A stretch of DNA of 59,885 nt. Source: Marinobacter vulgaris (lineage in GTDB: Bacteria > Pseudomonadota > Gammaproteobacteria > Pseudomonadales > Oleiphilaceae). Position 1 is the stretch's first letter, and each line of letters opens with the position of its first letter. The stretch covers positions 103,217-163,101 of the forward strand of contig NZ_QFWX01000007.1 in NCBI RefSeq assembly GCF_003344045.1, in the 5' to 3' direction. Under the pieces are notes generated by a model. That model saw only the letters and a program-made list of their open reading frames with translations. It ran no database searches and had not been told where the DNA came from. Positions 11,573 through 20,567 of the stretch are shown here, in pieces. Made by a program: the position numbers and the translations under genes.

Positions 11573-12829
11573 ATGTTTAATCGTGATATGAAAATCGCCG
11601 GCTTTGACGACGAGCTCTGGAACGCCATGCAGGCGGAAGAGAAGCGCCAGGAAGCTCATATCGAGCTGATTGCGTCTGAAAACTATACCAGCCCGCGGGT
11701 GATGGAAGCCCAGGGCAGTGTACTGACCAACAAGTACGCCGAAGGCTATCCCGGTAAGCGTTATTACGGTGGCTGCGAATTTGTCGACATCGCCGAGGAC
11801 CTGGCCATCAGCCGCGCCAAGGAATTGTTCGGTGCCGCTTACGCCAATGTTCAGCCCCACTCCGGCTCCCAGGCCAACTCCGCGGTTTTCATGGCGCTGC
11901 TCAAACCCGGTGATACTGTGCTGGGGATGAGCCTGGCCCACGGTGGCCACCTGACCCACGGTGCCAGTGTGAACTTTTCCGGCAAGATCTATAACGCCGT
12001 GCAGTACGGCCTCAACCCGGAAACCGGCCTGATTGACTACGATGAAGTGGAAAGCCTGGCGCTTGAACACAAGCCGAAGATGATTATTGCCGGCTTCTCG
12101 GCCTACTCCCAGAAGCTGGACTTTGCCCGTTTCCGTGAGATTGCAGACAAGGTCGGCGCCTACCTGTTTGTGGATATGGCACACGTGGCCGGCCTGGTCG
12201 CCGCCGGTGTGTATCCGGACCCGGTGCCACATGCCCACGTGCTCGCAACCACGACCCACAAGACACTGCGGGGTCCCCGGGGCGGCCTGATCCTGGCCTG
12301 TGACGACGCGGACCTGCAGAAGAAGCTCAACTCTGCGGTATTTCCGGGTGGCCAGGGTGGTCCCTTGATGCATGTCATCGCCGCCAAGGCGGTTTGCTTC
12401 AAAGAAGCCATGAGCGACGAGTTCAAGGCCTACCAGAAACAGGTTATCAGGAACGCCAAGGCGATGGCCGAGGTATTTGTCTCCCGCGGATTTGACGTGA
12501 TTTCCGGGGGCACGGAAAACCATCTGTTCCTGGTCAGCCTGATCAAGCAGGACATCACCGGCAAAGAAGCCGACGCTGCCCTGGGGCGCGCTCACATTAC
12601 AGTGAACAAGAATGCGGTTCCGAACGACCCACGCTCGCCATTTGTGACCTCTGGTTTGCGTATTGGCACCCCGGCCGTAACCACCCGGGGCTTTGGAGAG
12701 TCCGAGTGTCGAGATCTGGCGGGCTGGATGTGCGATATCCTGGATAACCTGGAAGACGACGCCACCAATGAGCGGGTCCGTGAGCAGGTAGGAAGCCTGT
12801 GCTCGCGTTTCCCGGTCTACGCCGGCTAA
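11573..12829 (+). CDS. glyA: Serine hydroxymethyltransferase
   Basis: GlyA interconverts serine and glycine, loading one-carbon units onto tetrahydrofolate; it is a PLP-dependent cytosolic enzyme. The 418-residue protein has the PLP lysine Lys230 in [13 protein letters not shown] and the N-terminal [11 protein letters not shown] signature. The ATG at 11573 is preceded by GAGG in the sequence acagaggcag. It diverges from ettA. A strong hairpin without a T-run lies between its stop and nrdR, so read-through into the nrdR-rib operon is possible. Confidence 0.97.
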   Translation: MFNRDMKIAGFDDELWNAMQAEEKRQEAHIELIASENYTSPRVMEAQGSVLTNKYAEGYPGKRYYGGCEFVDIAEDLAISRAKELFGAAYANVQPHSGSQANSAVFMALLKPGDTVLGMSLAHGGHLTHGASVNFSGKIYNAVQYGLNPETGLIDYDEVESLALEHKPKMIIAGFSAYSQKLDFARFREIADKVGAYLFVDMAHVAGLVAAGVYPDPVPHAHVLATTTHKTLRGPRGGLILACDDADLQKKLNSAVFPGGQGGPLMHVIAAKAVCFKEAMSDEFKAYQKQVIRNAKAMAEVFVSRGFDVISGGTENHLFLVSLIKQDITGKEADAALGRAHITVNKNAVPNDPRSPFVTSGLRIGTPAVTTRGFGESECRDLAGWMCDILDNLEDDATNERVREQVGSLCSRFPVYAG

Positions 12830-12844
12830 TCAGTCTCAAAGCAG

Positions 12845-12875
12845 CGTCAGGCGCTTTGCAGAGCAACGCCTGACG
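12845..12875 (+). other. Strong hairpin between glyA and nrdR
   Basis: CGTCAGGCG (12845-12853) pairs with CGCCTGACG (12867-12875). Inside, TTGC (12856-12859) and GCAA (12863-12866) extend the stem after a 2-base bulge, with loop AGA. No T-tract follows. It could be an intrinsic terminator lacking a U-run, an mRNA 3'-end stabiliser, or an operator-like palindrome. Confidence 0.6.
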
Positions 12876-12895
12876 GATTGCAGGAGTTTCGGAGT

Positions 12896-13414
12896 ATGCA
12901 TTGTCCTTTCTGTGGTGAAGCGGATACCAAAGTGATTGACTCGCGGCTGGTGGCCGAGGGCGATCAGGTGCGACGCCGCAGGGAGTGTCTGTCCTGCCGC
13001 GAGCGTTTTACCACCTTTGAGTCGGCCGAGTTGGTGATGCCCCGTGTCGTCAAGCAGGATGGCACCCGTCAGCCCTTTGACGAGGACAAGCTGAGGGCCG
13101 GCCTGATGAAAGCCCTGGAGAAGCGCCCCGTCAGCATTGAGGAAATCGAGGCGGCTCTTAACCGTATCCGGTTCCGGTTGCGGGCTACCGGCGAGCGGGA
13201 AGTGAAGTCGATGCAGCTTGGTGAAGAGGTGATGACCGAGCTGCGGCAGCTGGACAAAGTTGCTTATGTGCGCTTTGCCTCGGTGTATCGCAGCTTCCAG
13301 GATGTCAACGAATTCAAGGAAGAGATTGAGCGGCTTTCCGCAACCTCGGGTGATGACCCCGTGGACGTGGCCAAGGCTCTGGCGGATAACCATTCGCCCA
13401 AAGGGCAGGCATGA
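12896..13414 (+). CDS. nrdR: Transcriptional repressor NrdR
   Basis: NrdR is a zinc-ribbon/ATP-cone repressor that senses dATP/ATP and controls ribonucleotide reductase genes. The 172-residue protein has the zinc ribbon Cys3, Cys6, Cys31, Cys34 (CPFC and CLSC) followed by the ATP-cone domain. The ATG at 12896 has AGGAG nine bases upstream; a longer frame from 12878 would add six unsupported residues. The stop overlaps the ribD ATG by four bases (ATGA), so nrdR leads the riboflavin operon, as is usual in gammaproteobacteria. Confidence 0.96.
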   Translation: MHCPFCGEADTKVIDSRLVAEGDQVRRRRECLSCRERFTTFESAELVMPRVVKQDGTRQPFDEDKLRAGLMKALEKRPVSIEEIEAALNRIRFRLRATGEREVKSMQLGEEVMTELRQLDKVAYVRFASVYRSFQDVNEFKEEIERLSATSGDDPVDVAKALADNHSPKGQA

Positions 13415-14526
13415 TCGACGCCCAGGATACGGCTTTCATGGCGCGGGCGCTGCAGCTCGCCTGGCGCGGCCGTTATTCCACCCATCCCAATCCCCGTGTG
13501 GGTTGTGTAATTGCCCGGGGCAGCGAAGTTCTCGGCGAGGGCTGGCATGAGCGTGCCGGTGAGGCGCACGCTGAAATCCGGGCGCTAAGCCAGGCCGGAC
13601 CGGATGCCAGAGGTGCAACCGCCTATGTCACGCTGGAGCCCTGCAGCCATTTCGGTCGCACCCCGCCATGTGCCAAGGCCCTGGTGGAAGCCGGTGTCGC
13701 CCATGTGTTTGCCGCCACCAAGGACCCCAATCCGTCGGTGTCCGGCCGCGGCCTGGATATGCTGCGGGAGGCCGGGGTTAGGGTGACCGAGGGCCTGCTG
13801 GCAGAAGAGGCGGTGCGGCTTAACCCCGGGTTCATGAAGCGCATGAACGTTGGCCGGCCCTACGTCAGGCTTAAAATGGCTGCCAGTCTGGATGGCAGGA
13901 CCGCCATGGCCTCGGGCGAGAGTCAGTGGATCACCGGTGCCGAAGCTCGCCGTGATGTGCAGCGTCTGCGGGCGATCAGCGATGCCATTCTGACGGGGGT
14001 GGGAACGGTGCTGGCGGATAACCCCTCGCTGACAGTGCGCAGGGGCGAGCTGGGGGATATCGGCGATGCAACCGAGCCGTCACGCCAGCCGCTGCGGGTC
14101 ATTGCGGACCGTGATGCGCGCACGCCACCCGGGGCCACAATCCTGCAGGGTGGTAACGTTCAGATTTATTGTGCGTCGCCGACACTGGCAACAGCCCCCG
14201 CGCAGGACCTTGCCGCACTCGGTGTGGGCCTGAACGGAGTCGCCTGGAAAGACAATGGTATTGATGTCCGCGAGCTGCTCGATTCCCTGGGCGAGCTGGG
14301 CATTAACGAATTACTGGTGGAAGCCGGTCCCACATTGGCGGGAACCTTTATTAACGAGCGCCTGGTGGACGAACTCTGGCTTTACCAGGCGCCGGTGTTT
14401 CTTGGCAGTACCGGCCGGCCAACGGCCAATCTGCCACTGGAGTCCATGGCGGACAAGGTACAATGGAAAGTGCTGGATCGCCGTCAGTTGGGTGAGGATC
14501 AAAGACTGATTCTGGCACCGGCTTAA
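13411..14526 (+). CDS. ribD: Bifunctional riboflavin deaminase/reductase RibD
   Basis: RibD performs steps two and three of riboflavin synthesis: deamination of the pyrimidine intermediate and reduction of its ribose. The 371-residue protein has an N-terminal zinc deaminase domain (His53-Ala-Glu55, with Cys78 and Cys87 in [11 protein letters not shown]) and a C-terminal dihydrofolate-reductase-like domain from about residue 150, including the VEAGPTLAG segment. It overlaps nrdR by four bases. The next gene is ribBA, 69 bases on; the riboflavin synthase gene that often lies here is absent. Confidence 0.96.
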   Translation: MIDAQDTAFMARALQLAWRGRYSTHPNPRVGCVIARGSEVLGEGWHERAGEAHAEIRALSQAGPDARGATAYVTLEPCSHFGRTPPCAKALVEAGVAHVFAATKDPNPSVSGRGLDMLREAGVRVTEGLLAEEAVRLNPGFMKRMNVGRPYVRLKMAASLDGRTAMASGESQWITGAEARRDVQRLRAISDAILTGVGTVLADNPSLTVRRGELGDIGDATEPSRQPLRVIADRDARTPPGATILQGGNVQIYCASPTLATAPAQDLAALGVGLNGVAWKDNGIDVRELLDSLGELGINELLVEAGPTLAGTFINERLVDELWLYQAPVFLGSTGRPTANLPLESMADKVQWKVLDRRQLGEDQRLILAPA

Positions 14527-14595
14527 CGGGTATTAAATTCATGGTAGGCCGGTGCCGGTATCAGCGCGGTCAGACCAAAAGGGTGCAAAAACGGT

Positions 14596-15711
14596 ATGGC
14601 ACTGAACAGTATTGAAGACATTATCGCAGACATTCGTCAGGGCAAGATGGTCATCCTGATGGACGATGAAGACCGGGAAAATGAAGGCGACCTGGTCATG
14701 GCTGCCGAACACTGTACACCGGAAGCCATCAACTTCATGGCCCGGTTTGGTCGTGGCCTGATCTGTATGCCGATGACCCGCCAGCGCTGCGAGCAACTTG
14801 GCCTGCCGTTGATGGTGCAGCAGAACGCCTCGGGCTTTGGCACCAAGTTCACGCTGTCCATTGAGGCCACCGAGGGTGTAACCACCGGCATATCCGCCGC
14901 CGACCGTGCCCGTACGGTCCAGGCCGCCGTTGCCCGCAATGCCACTGCATCCGACCTGGTCCAGCCGGGGCATATCTTTCCCCTGATGTCGGATCCCGGC
15001 GGCGTTCTCAGTCGTGCCGGCCATACCGAGGCCTCCTGCGACCTGGCGGCCCTCGCCGGTTGTGAGCCGGCTGGCGTGATCTGCGAGATCATGAATGATG
15101 ACGGCTCCATGGCCCGTCGTGAGGACCTGGAAAAGTTCGCTGAGGCGCATGGCCTGAAAATTGGCACCATTGCGGATCTTATTCACTACCGTACGTTGAA
15201 TGAGCGTACCATTGAATGTGTGGAGCAGTACGATCTCGACACCGAATACGGCGTCTTCAATCTGCGCACCTATCGCGACAGCATCCAGGGGTCTACTCAC
15301 CTGGCCATGGTAATGGGGAACATCTCTCCCGATGATCCGGTGCTGGTGCGCGTGCACATCACAGATACCCTGCGTGATCTGCTCGGCGCCCGTCGTGCCG
15401 ATTCCCGAAGCTGGCCGCTCCATCATGCCCTGGAGAAGGTTGCCGATGAAGGACGCGGCGTGGTGGTACTGCTGAACAGCGCGGAAGACAGCTACAACCT
15501 CGAAGACCGGATCCACGAATTCTTTGAGCAGGACAAAAAATCGGCAGGCAAGGGCAGTTCCGGCGTCTATTTTACCGTTGGCACCGGCTCACAGATCCTG
15601 CGGGATCTTGGCGTTGGGAAAATGCGGCTGCTGAGCCCGCCCATCAAGTTCTCCGCGATTTCCGGTTTCGAACTGGAAGTGGTGGAATACGTGCCCTATA
15701 CCCCCGAATAA
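14596..15711 (+). CDS. ribBA: 3,4-dihydroxy-2-butanone 4-phosphate synthase with degenerate GTP cyclohydrolase II domain
   Basis: The N-terminal half (about 1-205) is a complete RibB domain, with the acidic catalytic loop [10 protein letters not shown] at 23-32; it makes the four-carbon unit of riboflavin from ribulose 5-phosphate. The C-terminal half aligns with GTP cyclohydrolase II (LVRVH entry strand, EEGRG-like DEGRG), but the zinc-binding CX10CXC segment is replaced by a stretch with no cysteine ([11 protein letters not shown] then RRADSRSW), and the EGRNIGL catalytic segment is also lost. It should therefore be RibB-active and RibA-inactive, like the RibBX proteins described in other proteobacteria, and a separate ribA is expected elsewhere. 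The total of 371 residues is the usual RibBA length. Confidence 0.92.
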   Translation: MALNSIEDIIADIRQGKMVILMDDEDRENEGDLVMAAEHCTPEAINFMARFGRGLICMPMTRQRCEQLGLPLMVQQNASGFGTKFTLSIEATEGVTTGISAADRARTVQAAVARNATASDLVQPGHIFPLMSDPGGVLSRAGHTEASCDLAALAGCEPAGVICEIMNDDGSMARREDLEKFAEAHGLKIGTIADLIHYRTLNERTIECVEQYDLDTEYGVFNLRTYRDSIQGSTHLAMVMGNISPDDPVLVRVHITDTLRDLLGARRADSRSWPLHHALEKVADEGRGVVVLLNSAEDSYNLEDRIHEFFEQDKKSAGKGSSGVYFTVGTGSQILRDLGVGKMRLLSPPIKFSAISGFELEVVEYVPYTPE

Positions 15712-15766
15712 TGAACCCCGGCAGCGCCGTACCAAAAGGGCGGGGCTACCAACGAAGGAGCCATGC

Positions 15767-16243
15767 ATGGCAGATATCAAAGTAATTGAAGGTGATTTCA
15801 CCCACTGCAGCGGCAAATACGCGCTGGTTGTGGGGCGTTTCAACGGTTTTGTGGTGGAAAGTCTGGTCGAGGGCGCGGTGGATACCCTGCGACGCCATGG
15901 CATTGCTGATGCCGACATTACCATTGTGCGGGTGCCCGGAGCCTATGAAATGCCGCTGGCGGTCAAGCGCGTGGCTGAAACGGGTAATCACGATGCGATC
16001 ATTGCGCTGGGAGCTGTTATCCGTGGTGGCACGCCCCACTTCGAGTATGTCGCCGGAGAAGCATCCAGCGGCCTGGGCGCGGTAAGCCTGGAGACTGACG
16101 TGCCGGTCGCGTTCGGCGTATTGACCGTTGACTCCATTGAGCAGGCGATCGAACGAGCCGGCACCAAGGCTGGTAACAAGGGCGCCGAAGCGGCGATCAC
16201 GGCCCTGGAAATGGTCAGCCTTTTCAAAAAGCTGGGTGAATGA
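15767..16243 (+). CDS. ribH: 6,7-dimethyl-8-ribityllumazine synthase
   Basis: RibH condenses the RibB product with the RibD pathway product to form lumazine, the substrate of riboflavin synthase; it assembles into cytosolic oligomers or capsids. The 158-residue length is typical. The GAYEMPLA motif, the [15 protein letters not shown] active-site segment with its catalytic histidine, and VAFGVLT are all present. The ATG lies eight bases after an AAGGAG, and the stop overlaps the nusB start. Confidence 0.97.
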   Translation: MADIKVIEGDFTHCSGKYALVVGRFNGFVVESLVEGAVDTLRRHGIADADITIVRVPGAYEMPLAVKRVAETGNHDAIIALGAVIRGGTPHFEYVAGEASSGLGAVSLETDVPVAFGVLTVDSIEQAIERAGTKAGNKGAEAAITALEMVSLFKKLGE

Positions 16244-16719
16244 TGAACACATCGGAAGACAGCACGGTGCAGCCGGCCCCCTCGGGCAAGCCCAAGGCTG
16301 GCGACAGGCGAAGGGCCCGGGCGTTGGCCATGCAGGGCCTGTATCAGCGCCACTTCAGCAAGAGCTCGATCACAGATATTGAGTCCGAGTTTATTGTCGA
16401 CAATGACATGTCGAAGGTGGACACCGCCTACTTCCGCGATCTCCTTCGGGGTGTCCACCGGGAGCAGGCCGAGCTGGATCGTTTGCTGGAGCCTTTTCTG
16501 GACCGCCCTATTCACGAAGTGGATGCCATTGAGCTGGCCATCGTGCGTCTTGGTGCCTACGAGCTCAAGCACAGGCTGGACGTGCCTTATAAGGTGGTGA
16601 TCAATGAGGGCATCGAAATGGCCAAGAGATTTGGTGGTACCGAAGGCCATAAATTCGTCAACAGCCTGCTGGACAAGCTCAGCCACCGGTTGCGGCTGGC
16701 CGAGATTCGCCCGCGCTGA
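16240..16719 (+). CDS. nusB: Transcription antitermination factor NusB
   Basis: NusB binds boxA RNA with NusE (S10) and takes part in antitermination of rRNA operons. The 159-residue all-helical protein has the N-terminal [13 protein letters not shown] arginine-rich helix and C-terminal [17 protein letters not shown] helix typical of NusB. Two in-frame ATGs occur at 16240 and 16243; the first overlaps the ribH stop (ATGATG), so coupling is likely with either. The N-terminal 20 residues are a low-complexity tail. It belongs to the nrdR-rib-nusB-thiL operon. Confidence 0.96.
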   Translation: MMNTSEDSTVQPAPSGKPKAGDRRRARALAMQGLYQRHFSKSSITDIESEFIVDNDMSKVDTAYFRDLLRGVHREQAELDRLLEPFLDRPIHEVDAIELAIVRLGAYELKHRLDVPYKVVINEGIEMAKRFGGTEGHKFVNSLLDKLSHRLRLAEIRPR

Positions 16720-16722
16720 GTG

Positions 16723-17676
16723 ATGGGTGAATTCGAGCTGATCCGCCGCTATTTCTTTCCGATTGCCGAGGCGGGAAACACCTCTGCGATTCTCCTGGGG
16801 CCCGGCGATGATTGCGCCATTCAGCGGGTCGAGCCGGGTCTGGATCTGGTTTTCTCGGTGGACGCTCTGGTCGAGGGGGTCCATTTTCCGCCTGATTATG
16901 ATCCGGAAAAACTGGGCTGGCGGGGCCTCGCAGTTGCTGCGAGCGACCTGGCCGCCATGGGAGCAGATCCCGTCTGCTTTACCCTTGCTTTAACGCTCCC
17001 GGATGCCAATCCAGACTGGCTTCAGGCTTTTGCCCGCGGACTGGCAGCAGCAGCGGCGCATTTCGGCCTGGCGCTGGCCGGGGGTGACACCACCCGCGGG
17101 CCACTGACCCTGAGTCTGCAGGTTCACGGTACTGTTCCCCGGGGCCAGGCGATTCGACGCACCGGCGCAAAGGCGGGAGATTATGTCTGTGTCTCGGGCA
17201 CCCTGGGGGAGGCTGGAGCGGCACTGAATTATCTGGATAGCGATAACCCGGGCCCTGACGAACAGGCGCTTCTGGCCCGCTATCATTACCCGCAGCCAAG
17301 GCTGGACCTTGGCGCCAGCCTGCGTGGCCATGCCTCTGCTGCGGTGGATATTTCCGACGGCCTGGTGGCGGATCTGGGGCATATACTGGAAGCGTCCGGA
17401 GTGGGTGCTTGCATTGATGTTGCGAGGCTTCCGGTGCTCGCCGCGCTGAAACGTCTTGTTGGCAGCGAAGGCGCCGTCAACCAGGCGCTGAACGCCGGCG
17501 ACGATTACGAGTTATGCATCACCATTAGCCCGGAAGCCTGGGAGGATCTGCCAGAGGACACTCGCGGGCAGTTAACCATCATCGGTGAAGTGCGATCCGG
17601 GGAGGGCCTTGCCCTCACGCGCGACGGTCAGTCAGAAGGCCCGGTCGCTGGTGGCTATGACCATTTCAGAACCTGA
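16723..17676 (+). CDS. thiL: Thiamine-monophosphate kinase
   Basis: ThiL phosphorylates thiamine monophosphate to the active cofactor thiamine diphosphate. The protein is about 317 residues of the PurM/AIR-synthetase fold, with GPGDDCA around 26-32 (metal-binding aspartates), a GGDTTRGP segment and DISDGL, all typical of ThiL. A GTG at 16720 directly precedes ATG 16723; I take the ATG. Spacing to nusB is 3 bases. pgpA, which often follows thiL in this operon, is not present here. Confidence 0.95.
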   Translation: MGEFELIRRYFFPIAEAGNTSAILLGPGDDCAIQRVEPGLDLVFSVDALVEGVHFPPDYDPEKLGWRGLAVAASDLAAMGADPVCFTLALTLPDANPDWLQAFARGLAAAAAHFGLALAGGDTTRGPLTLSLQVHGTVPRGQAIRRTGAKAGDYVCVSGTLGEAGAALNYLDSDNPGPDEQALLARYHYPQPRLDLGASLRGHASAAVDISDGLVADLGHILEASGVGACIDVARLPVLAALKRLVGSEGAVNQALNAGDDYELCITISPEAWEDLPEDTRGQLTIIGEVRSGEGLALTRDGQSEGPVAGGYDHFRT

Positions 17677-17713
17677 GCTGGCGCATGAGCCTCAAGCGGG
17701 TAGTTAGTCCGGT

Positions 17714-17917
17714 TCAGTGAACCCGCTGCTCTTCCGGTAGCAATCGCACAACGTGCAGGAAACGTCGCAGGCCGGTCTCAGCACGCTGACGCGAGGCGAA
17801 GGGGCCACTGTCAAAACCCTCCCGGGTGGTGAAGTACCATTTGCTGCCAACACAGAAGAACCGACTGCTTCGGAAGGGCGCGCGACCGTCTTCTCCGGAC
17901 CGACGTTGGGTGTCCAT
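17714..17917 (-). CDS. Small DUF6316-like protein
   Basis: A 67-residue basic, aromatic-rich protein (SRFF, KWYFTTREG, GPF). I recall this pattern from small Marinobacter and Pseudomonas proteins classed as DUF6316; the function is unknown. The ATG at 17917 follows AGGAGAAAAC, an excellent ribosome-binding site, so a longer upstream frame to 18115 is not needed. No signal peptide or membrane segment is visible. It faces thiL across 37 bases. The 268-base region between it and the next plus-strand gene (17918-18185) is unusually A/T-rich, with poly-T runs, and probably holds divergent promoters. Confidence 0.7.
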   Translation of the reverse strand: MDTQRRSGEDGRAPFRSSRFFCVGSKWYFTTREGFDSGPFASRQRAETGLRRFLHVVRLLPEEQRVH

Positions 17918-18185
17918 GTTTTCTCCTGGGCCCTTTATGGTTTTTTTCGTGGCGGGCAGTGGAATTTTTGTTGGCCGATTGTCTAAAATTAAATCAATTC
18001 CCGCCGAATTCAACATTTTTTTACATTTATCGGTCCTGCACGGCCCTGGTTGCGTCATGGCAGTGTCATCTGGCGGCTGTAAAAAAGAGGCATGTCTTGC
18101 TCTTGGTCTCGCCACTCTTCAAAATGCCCAACTACCACGGGCGACCATTCATCGAGCATTATCCCTGAACAGCAAAGGATCCAGC

Positions 18186-18869
18186 ATGAACATCAATCAC
18201 GTCTCGGCGTTTTTCAGCAAAGCACGCTACCCGGCAATAGCCCTGGCAGCGCTGCTCGTTTTTTCCGGATGCAGCTCCACCATGAGCAATGTCAAAACCT
18301 GGGAAGGGGACGCAGACGCCTCCCGCACTGCTGTACTCAAGTCTCCCTCCGAGATAGACGTGTTGCAGGTTAATGACCTCAAGCTGACCAATTTCCTGAT
18401 GGACGACCTGGCGCTGGACTTTGAGCTGCTGCCCGGCGAAAACCAGGTGCTCTTTACCTATAAAACCATCTGGGCGAAAAGCGGGGTGGTCCGAAATGGC
18501 GAATCCAAGGTGCATGTCATCGAAACAGCGCCGCAGGCCGTGACCATCGATGCCCAGCCAGGTGAGACCTATCGTTTCAGTTTCGAAGCGCCAGCGAGCA
18601 GAACTGAAGCAGAAGTCTTTGCCAATGATTTTTCAGCAGAGATCGTGAACGCATCCGGTGAGGTTGTCGCCAGTGCCGGGGCCTGGGATGAACGTTCTGC
18701 AGGAAGGACCGCGGTTGCCAGGGCGCCTGTTGGCTCCGGCACTGGCGAAGCCGGGAGCTCCAGCAGCGACGGGGCCGAGGGGCAGGATACCCTGGAAGAG
18801 CTCAAAGCGCTCTGGGGCCAGGCCAGTGAAGAGGAGCGACGGACCTTTTTACGTTGGGCTTTCGAATAA
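18186..18869 (+). CDS. YccT/DUF2057-like lipoprotein
   Basis: A 227-residue predicted lipoprotein. The N-terminal hydrophobic segment ends in the lipobox LVFSGC, with Cys29 as the lipidated residue; Ser follows it, which favours outer-membrane sorting. The central region (ALDFELLPGENQVLF, then KVHVIE and YRFSFE) resembles the YccT/DUF2057 family, whose role is poorly defined. The last 60 residues form a Ser/Gly/Glu-rich linker and an acidic helix ending RRTFLRWAFE. The ATG at 18186 has AAGGAT upstream. The frame stays open upstream to 17826, but that part has no lipoprotein character. Confidence 0.75.
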   Translation: MNINHVSAFFSKARYPAIALAALLVFSGCSSTMSNVKTWEGDADASRTAVLKSPSEIDVLQVNDLKLTNFLMDDLALDFELLPGENQVLFTYKTIWAKSGVVRNGESKVHVIETAPQAVTIDAQPGETYRFSFEAPASRTEAEVFANDFSAEIVNASGEVVASAGAWDERSAGRTAVARAPVGSGTGEAGSSSSDGAEGQDTLEELKALWGQASEEERRTFLRWAFE

Positions 18870-18876
18870 CCCTTCC

Positions 18877-18905
18877 GGGGCGGCTCTGATGCCGCCCCTG
18901 CTTTT
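18877..18905 (+). terminator. Terminator after the lipoprotein gene
   Basis: GGGGCGGC (18877-18884) pairs with GCCGCCCC (18891-18898) around TCTGAT, followed by TGCTTTT. The T-run favours plus-strand transcription. The converging acyltransferase gene ends 12 bases on. Confidence 0.65.
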
Positions 18906-18916
18906 CCCGCCAATGG

Positions 18917-20446
18917 TTAATTCCGGAAGTTTTTGAACACCTTTCTCAGTGTGCCTTCCATCAGCGTGAGAGCTTCATCCGTCAGGGTTTTATGGTTGTC
19001 GGGATGGTAATCCGGTCCCTCGCTCTCTGGCGTAAGAGTGATGGCGGCGGCCTCGATAGCGTACAGGCTGTCTTGAAGCAGGCCGGTCAATGAGTCGCCA
19101 TCGGCCACCACATCAGGGCAGAGCGTAAAGTTGACGGTTAGGCTGCCCTGATAGCTGACGGCCACGATAACCAGACCCAGGCTGTCAAACAGCGGCGCAG
19201 AGTTAAACTGACGAACCAGTCTCGCTCCCTGGAGGTACAGGGGAACCTGAGGCCCTGGCACGTTGGTGATGGGCAGGTTGAATACCGGCTGGTAACGCTG
19301 GGCTATCTGCAGTTCCGAATAGAGCCGCGCCGAGAGTGCCAGCATGGTGGAAGGCAGCAGTTCCGTCAGTCGGTCTGCGGCAATGGCTTCCCGGTAGGGT
19401 TCCGATTCCACCGCATTCCAGTGTATGCGGTAAATCCGCTTTGCAGGGTCGGGTTCTCTGGTGGCCAGGTCCAGCAGCATCGCGGACATCTGGTTTCCGG
19501 TCGCTTTACGCAGGCTGCTGGAGCGAACCGAAATGGGAGTCATGGCAACCAATGAGCGGTCGGTCCTGACGTCATGGTTGGCCAGATATCGGCGCAGGGT
19601 TTCAGCGCAGAGGCCGAGAACCACGTCGTTCAGTGTGACATTCCCTAGTGTTGCCTTGACGGCCTTGAGCCGCGCCAGGTCGAGGCTGGTAGACACCAGT
19701 TGGCGGTTGGCAGTGATCTGGCGATTAAAGGGGCTGTGGGGGGCGGAGAAAAATGGAAACGGCAGTGGCAGTTTCCGCATCTGTCTCTGGATCAGCCCGC
19801 GCGCTGTTGCCTCGGCGGCGTTAACCGCCAGAGAGGTCATTTGAAGCGGCTTGCGGAGCAGGTTGGCGCCAGCCTGAAGCATGACCCGCTCTTCCGAGGG
19901 TTCCGGTCGTGGGGTCCATGGCCGGGGCTGCTCTATGGGGCGGGCGCTCGGGGTGTACTCCAGCAACTTGCCCATGATCTCCTCACCGCTGAACGCATCA
20001 ATGGCGGCATGGTGTAGTTTGACGATCAGCGCAAAGCTTCTGCGGCCGGGGTCATCCTCATCGAGCTGAAAACCATCGACAAAGGTAATGTGCCAGAGTG
20101 GGCGATCTCTTTTCAGCGGCTCCTCCAGAATGCGGGAAGCAAGCCCCATCAGACTTCCCGCCTGACCGTTTTCGCCAAGGTTCACATAGGCAAGGTGCCG
20201 CTCAATGCTGAAATCCGGGTCGTCAATCCAGTAGGGGCGCCCGAGCCTCAGCGGGATTTCCTTGAGCCGTTGACGGAATTGCGGCACCACATGAAGGCGG
20301 CTGCGCAGGTAGTCCACGAAGGTACTGAAGGCCAATGGCTCATCCCTTTCCCGGGCATCGAAGAGATACACGCCGCCAATGTGCATGGGCGCGGTTTCGG
20401 ATTCCAGGTAGAGGAATGAGGCATCCAGCTCAGACAGCTGCCGCAT
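18917..20446 (-). CDS. Wax ester synthase/diacylglycerol acyltransferase family protein
   Basis: WS/DGAT enzymes join fatty acyl-CoA to long-chain alcohols or diacylglycerol, making storage wax esters or triacylglycerol at the membrane. The 509-residue protein has the family hallmarks: PLW near 116-118, a double-histidine site at 145-151, an NDVVLG motif mid-protein and NVPGP towards the C-terminus. The active-site motif reads HHAAIDA, so the final Gly of HHxxxDG is Ala, which may alter activity. I start at ATG 20446, which follows GGAGT by seven bases; a GTG at 20464 lies upstream of that site. Marinobacter genomes usually encode several WS/DGATs. Whether this one makes wax, triacylglycerol or neither cannot be read here. 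Confidence 0.9.
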   Translation of the reverse strand: MRQLSELDASFLYLESETAPMHIGGVYLFDARERDEPLAFSTFVDYLRSRLHVVPQFRQRLKEIPLRLGRPYWIDDPDFSIERHLAYVNLGENGQAGSLMGLASRILEEPLKRDRPLWHITFVDGFQLDEDDPGRRSFALIVKLHHAAIDAFSGEEIMGKLLEYTPSARPIEQPRPWTPRPEPSEERVMLQAGANLLRKPLQMTSLAVNAAEATARGLIQRQMRKLPLPFPFFSAPHSPFNRQITANRQLVSTSLDLARLKAVKATLGNVTLNDVVLGLCAETLRRYLANHDVRTDRSLVAMTPISVRSSSLRKATGNQMSAMLLDLATREPDPAKRIYRIHWNAVESEPYREAIAADRLTELLPSTMLALSARLYSELQIAQRYQPVFNLPITNVPGPQVPLYLQGARLVRQFNSAPLFDSLGLVIVAVSYQGSLTVNFTLCPDVVADGDSLTGLLQDSLYAIEAAAITLTPESEGPDYHPDNHKTLTDEALTLMEGTLRKVFKNFRN

Positions 20447-20567
20447 GGTTTGAACTCCGTTCACAGTTTCTTGAATGAGGGCAGTATAGACGAATCGAAG
20501 GGAAATCCGGTGGCTGTTTTATCCGAGGGGCTTCTGAAACGGGGCCCAGAGCGCCCGTTGGCTTGGG

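Noticed and set aside
14527..14595. FMN riboswitch before ribBA
   Set aside because: The gap is 69 bases, too short for the aptamer, and no FMN-aptamer conserved strands are visible.
17826..18185. Longer lipoprotein start upstream of 18186
   Set aside because: The extension would put the signal peptide and lipobox in mid-protein; the ATG at 18186 has a ribosome-binding site and gives a normal lipoprotein signal.
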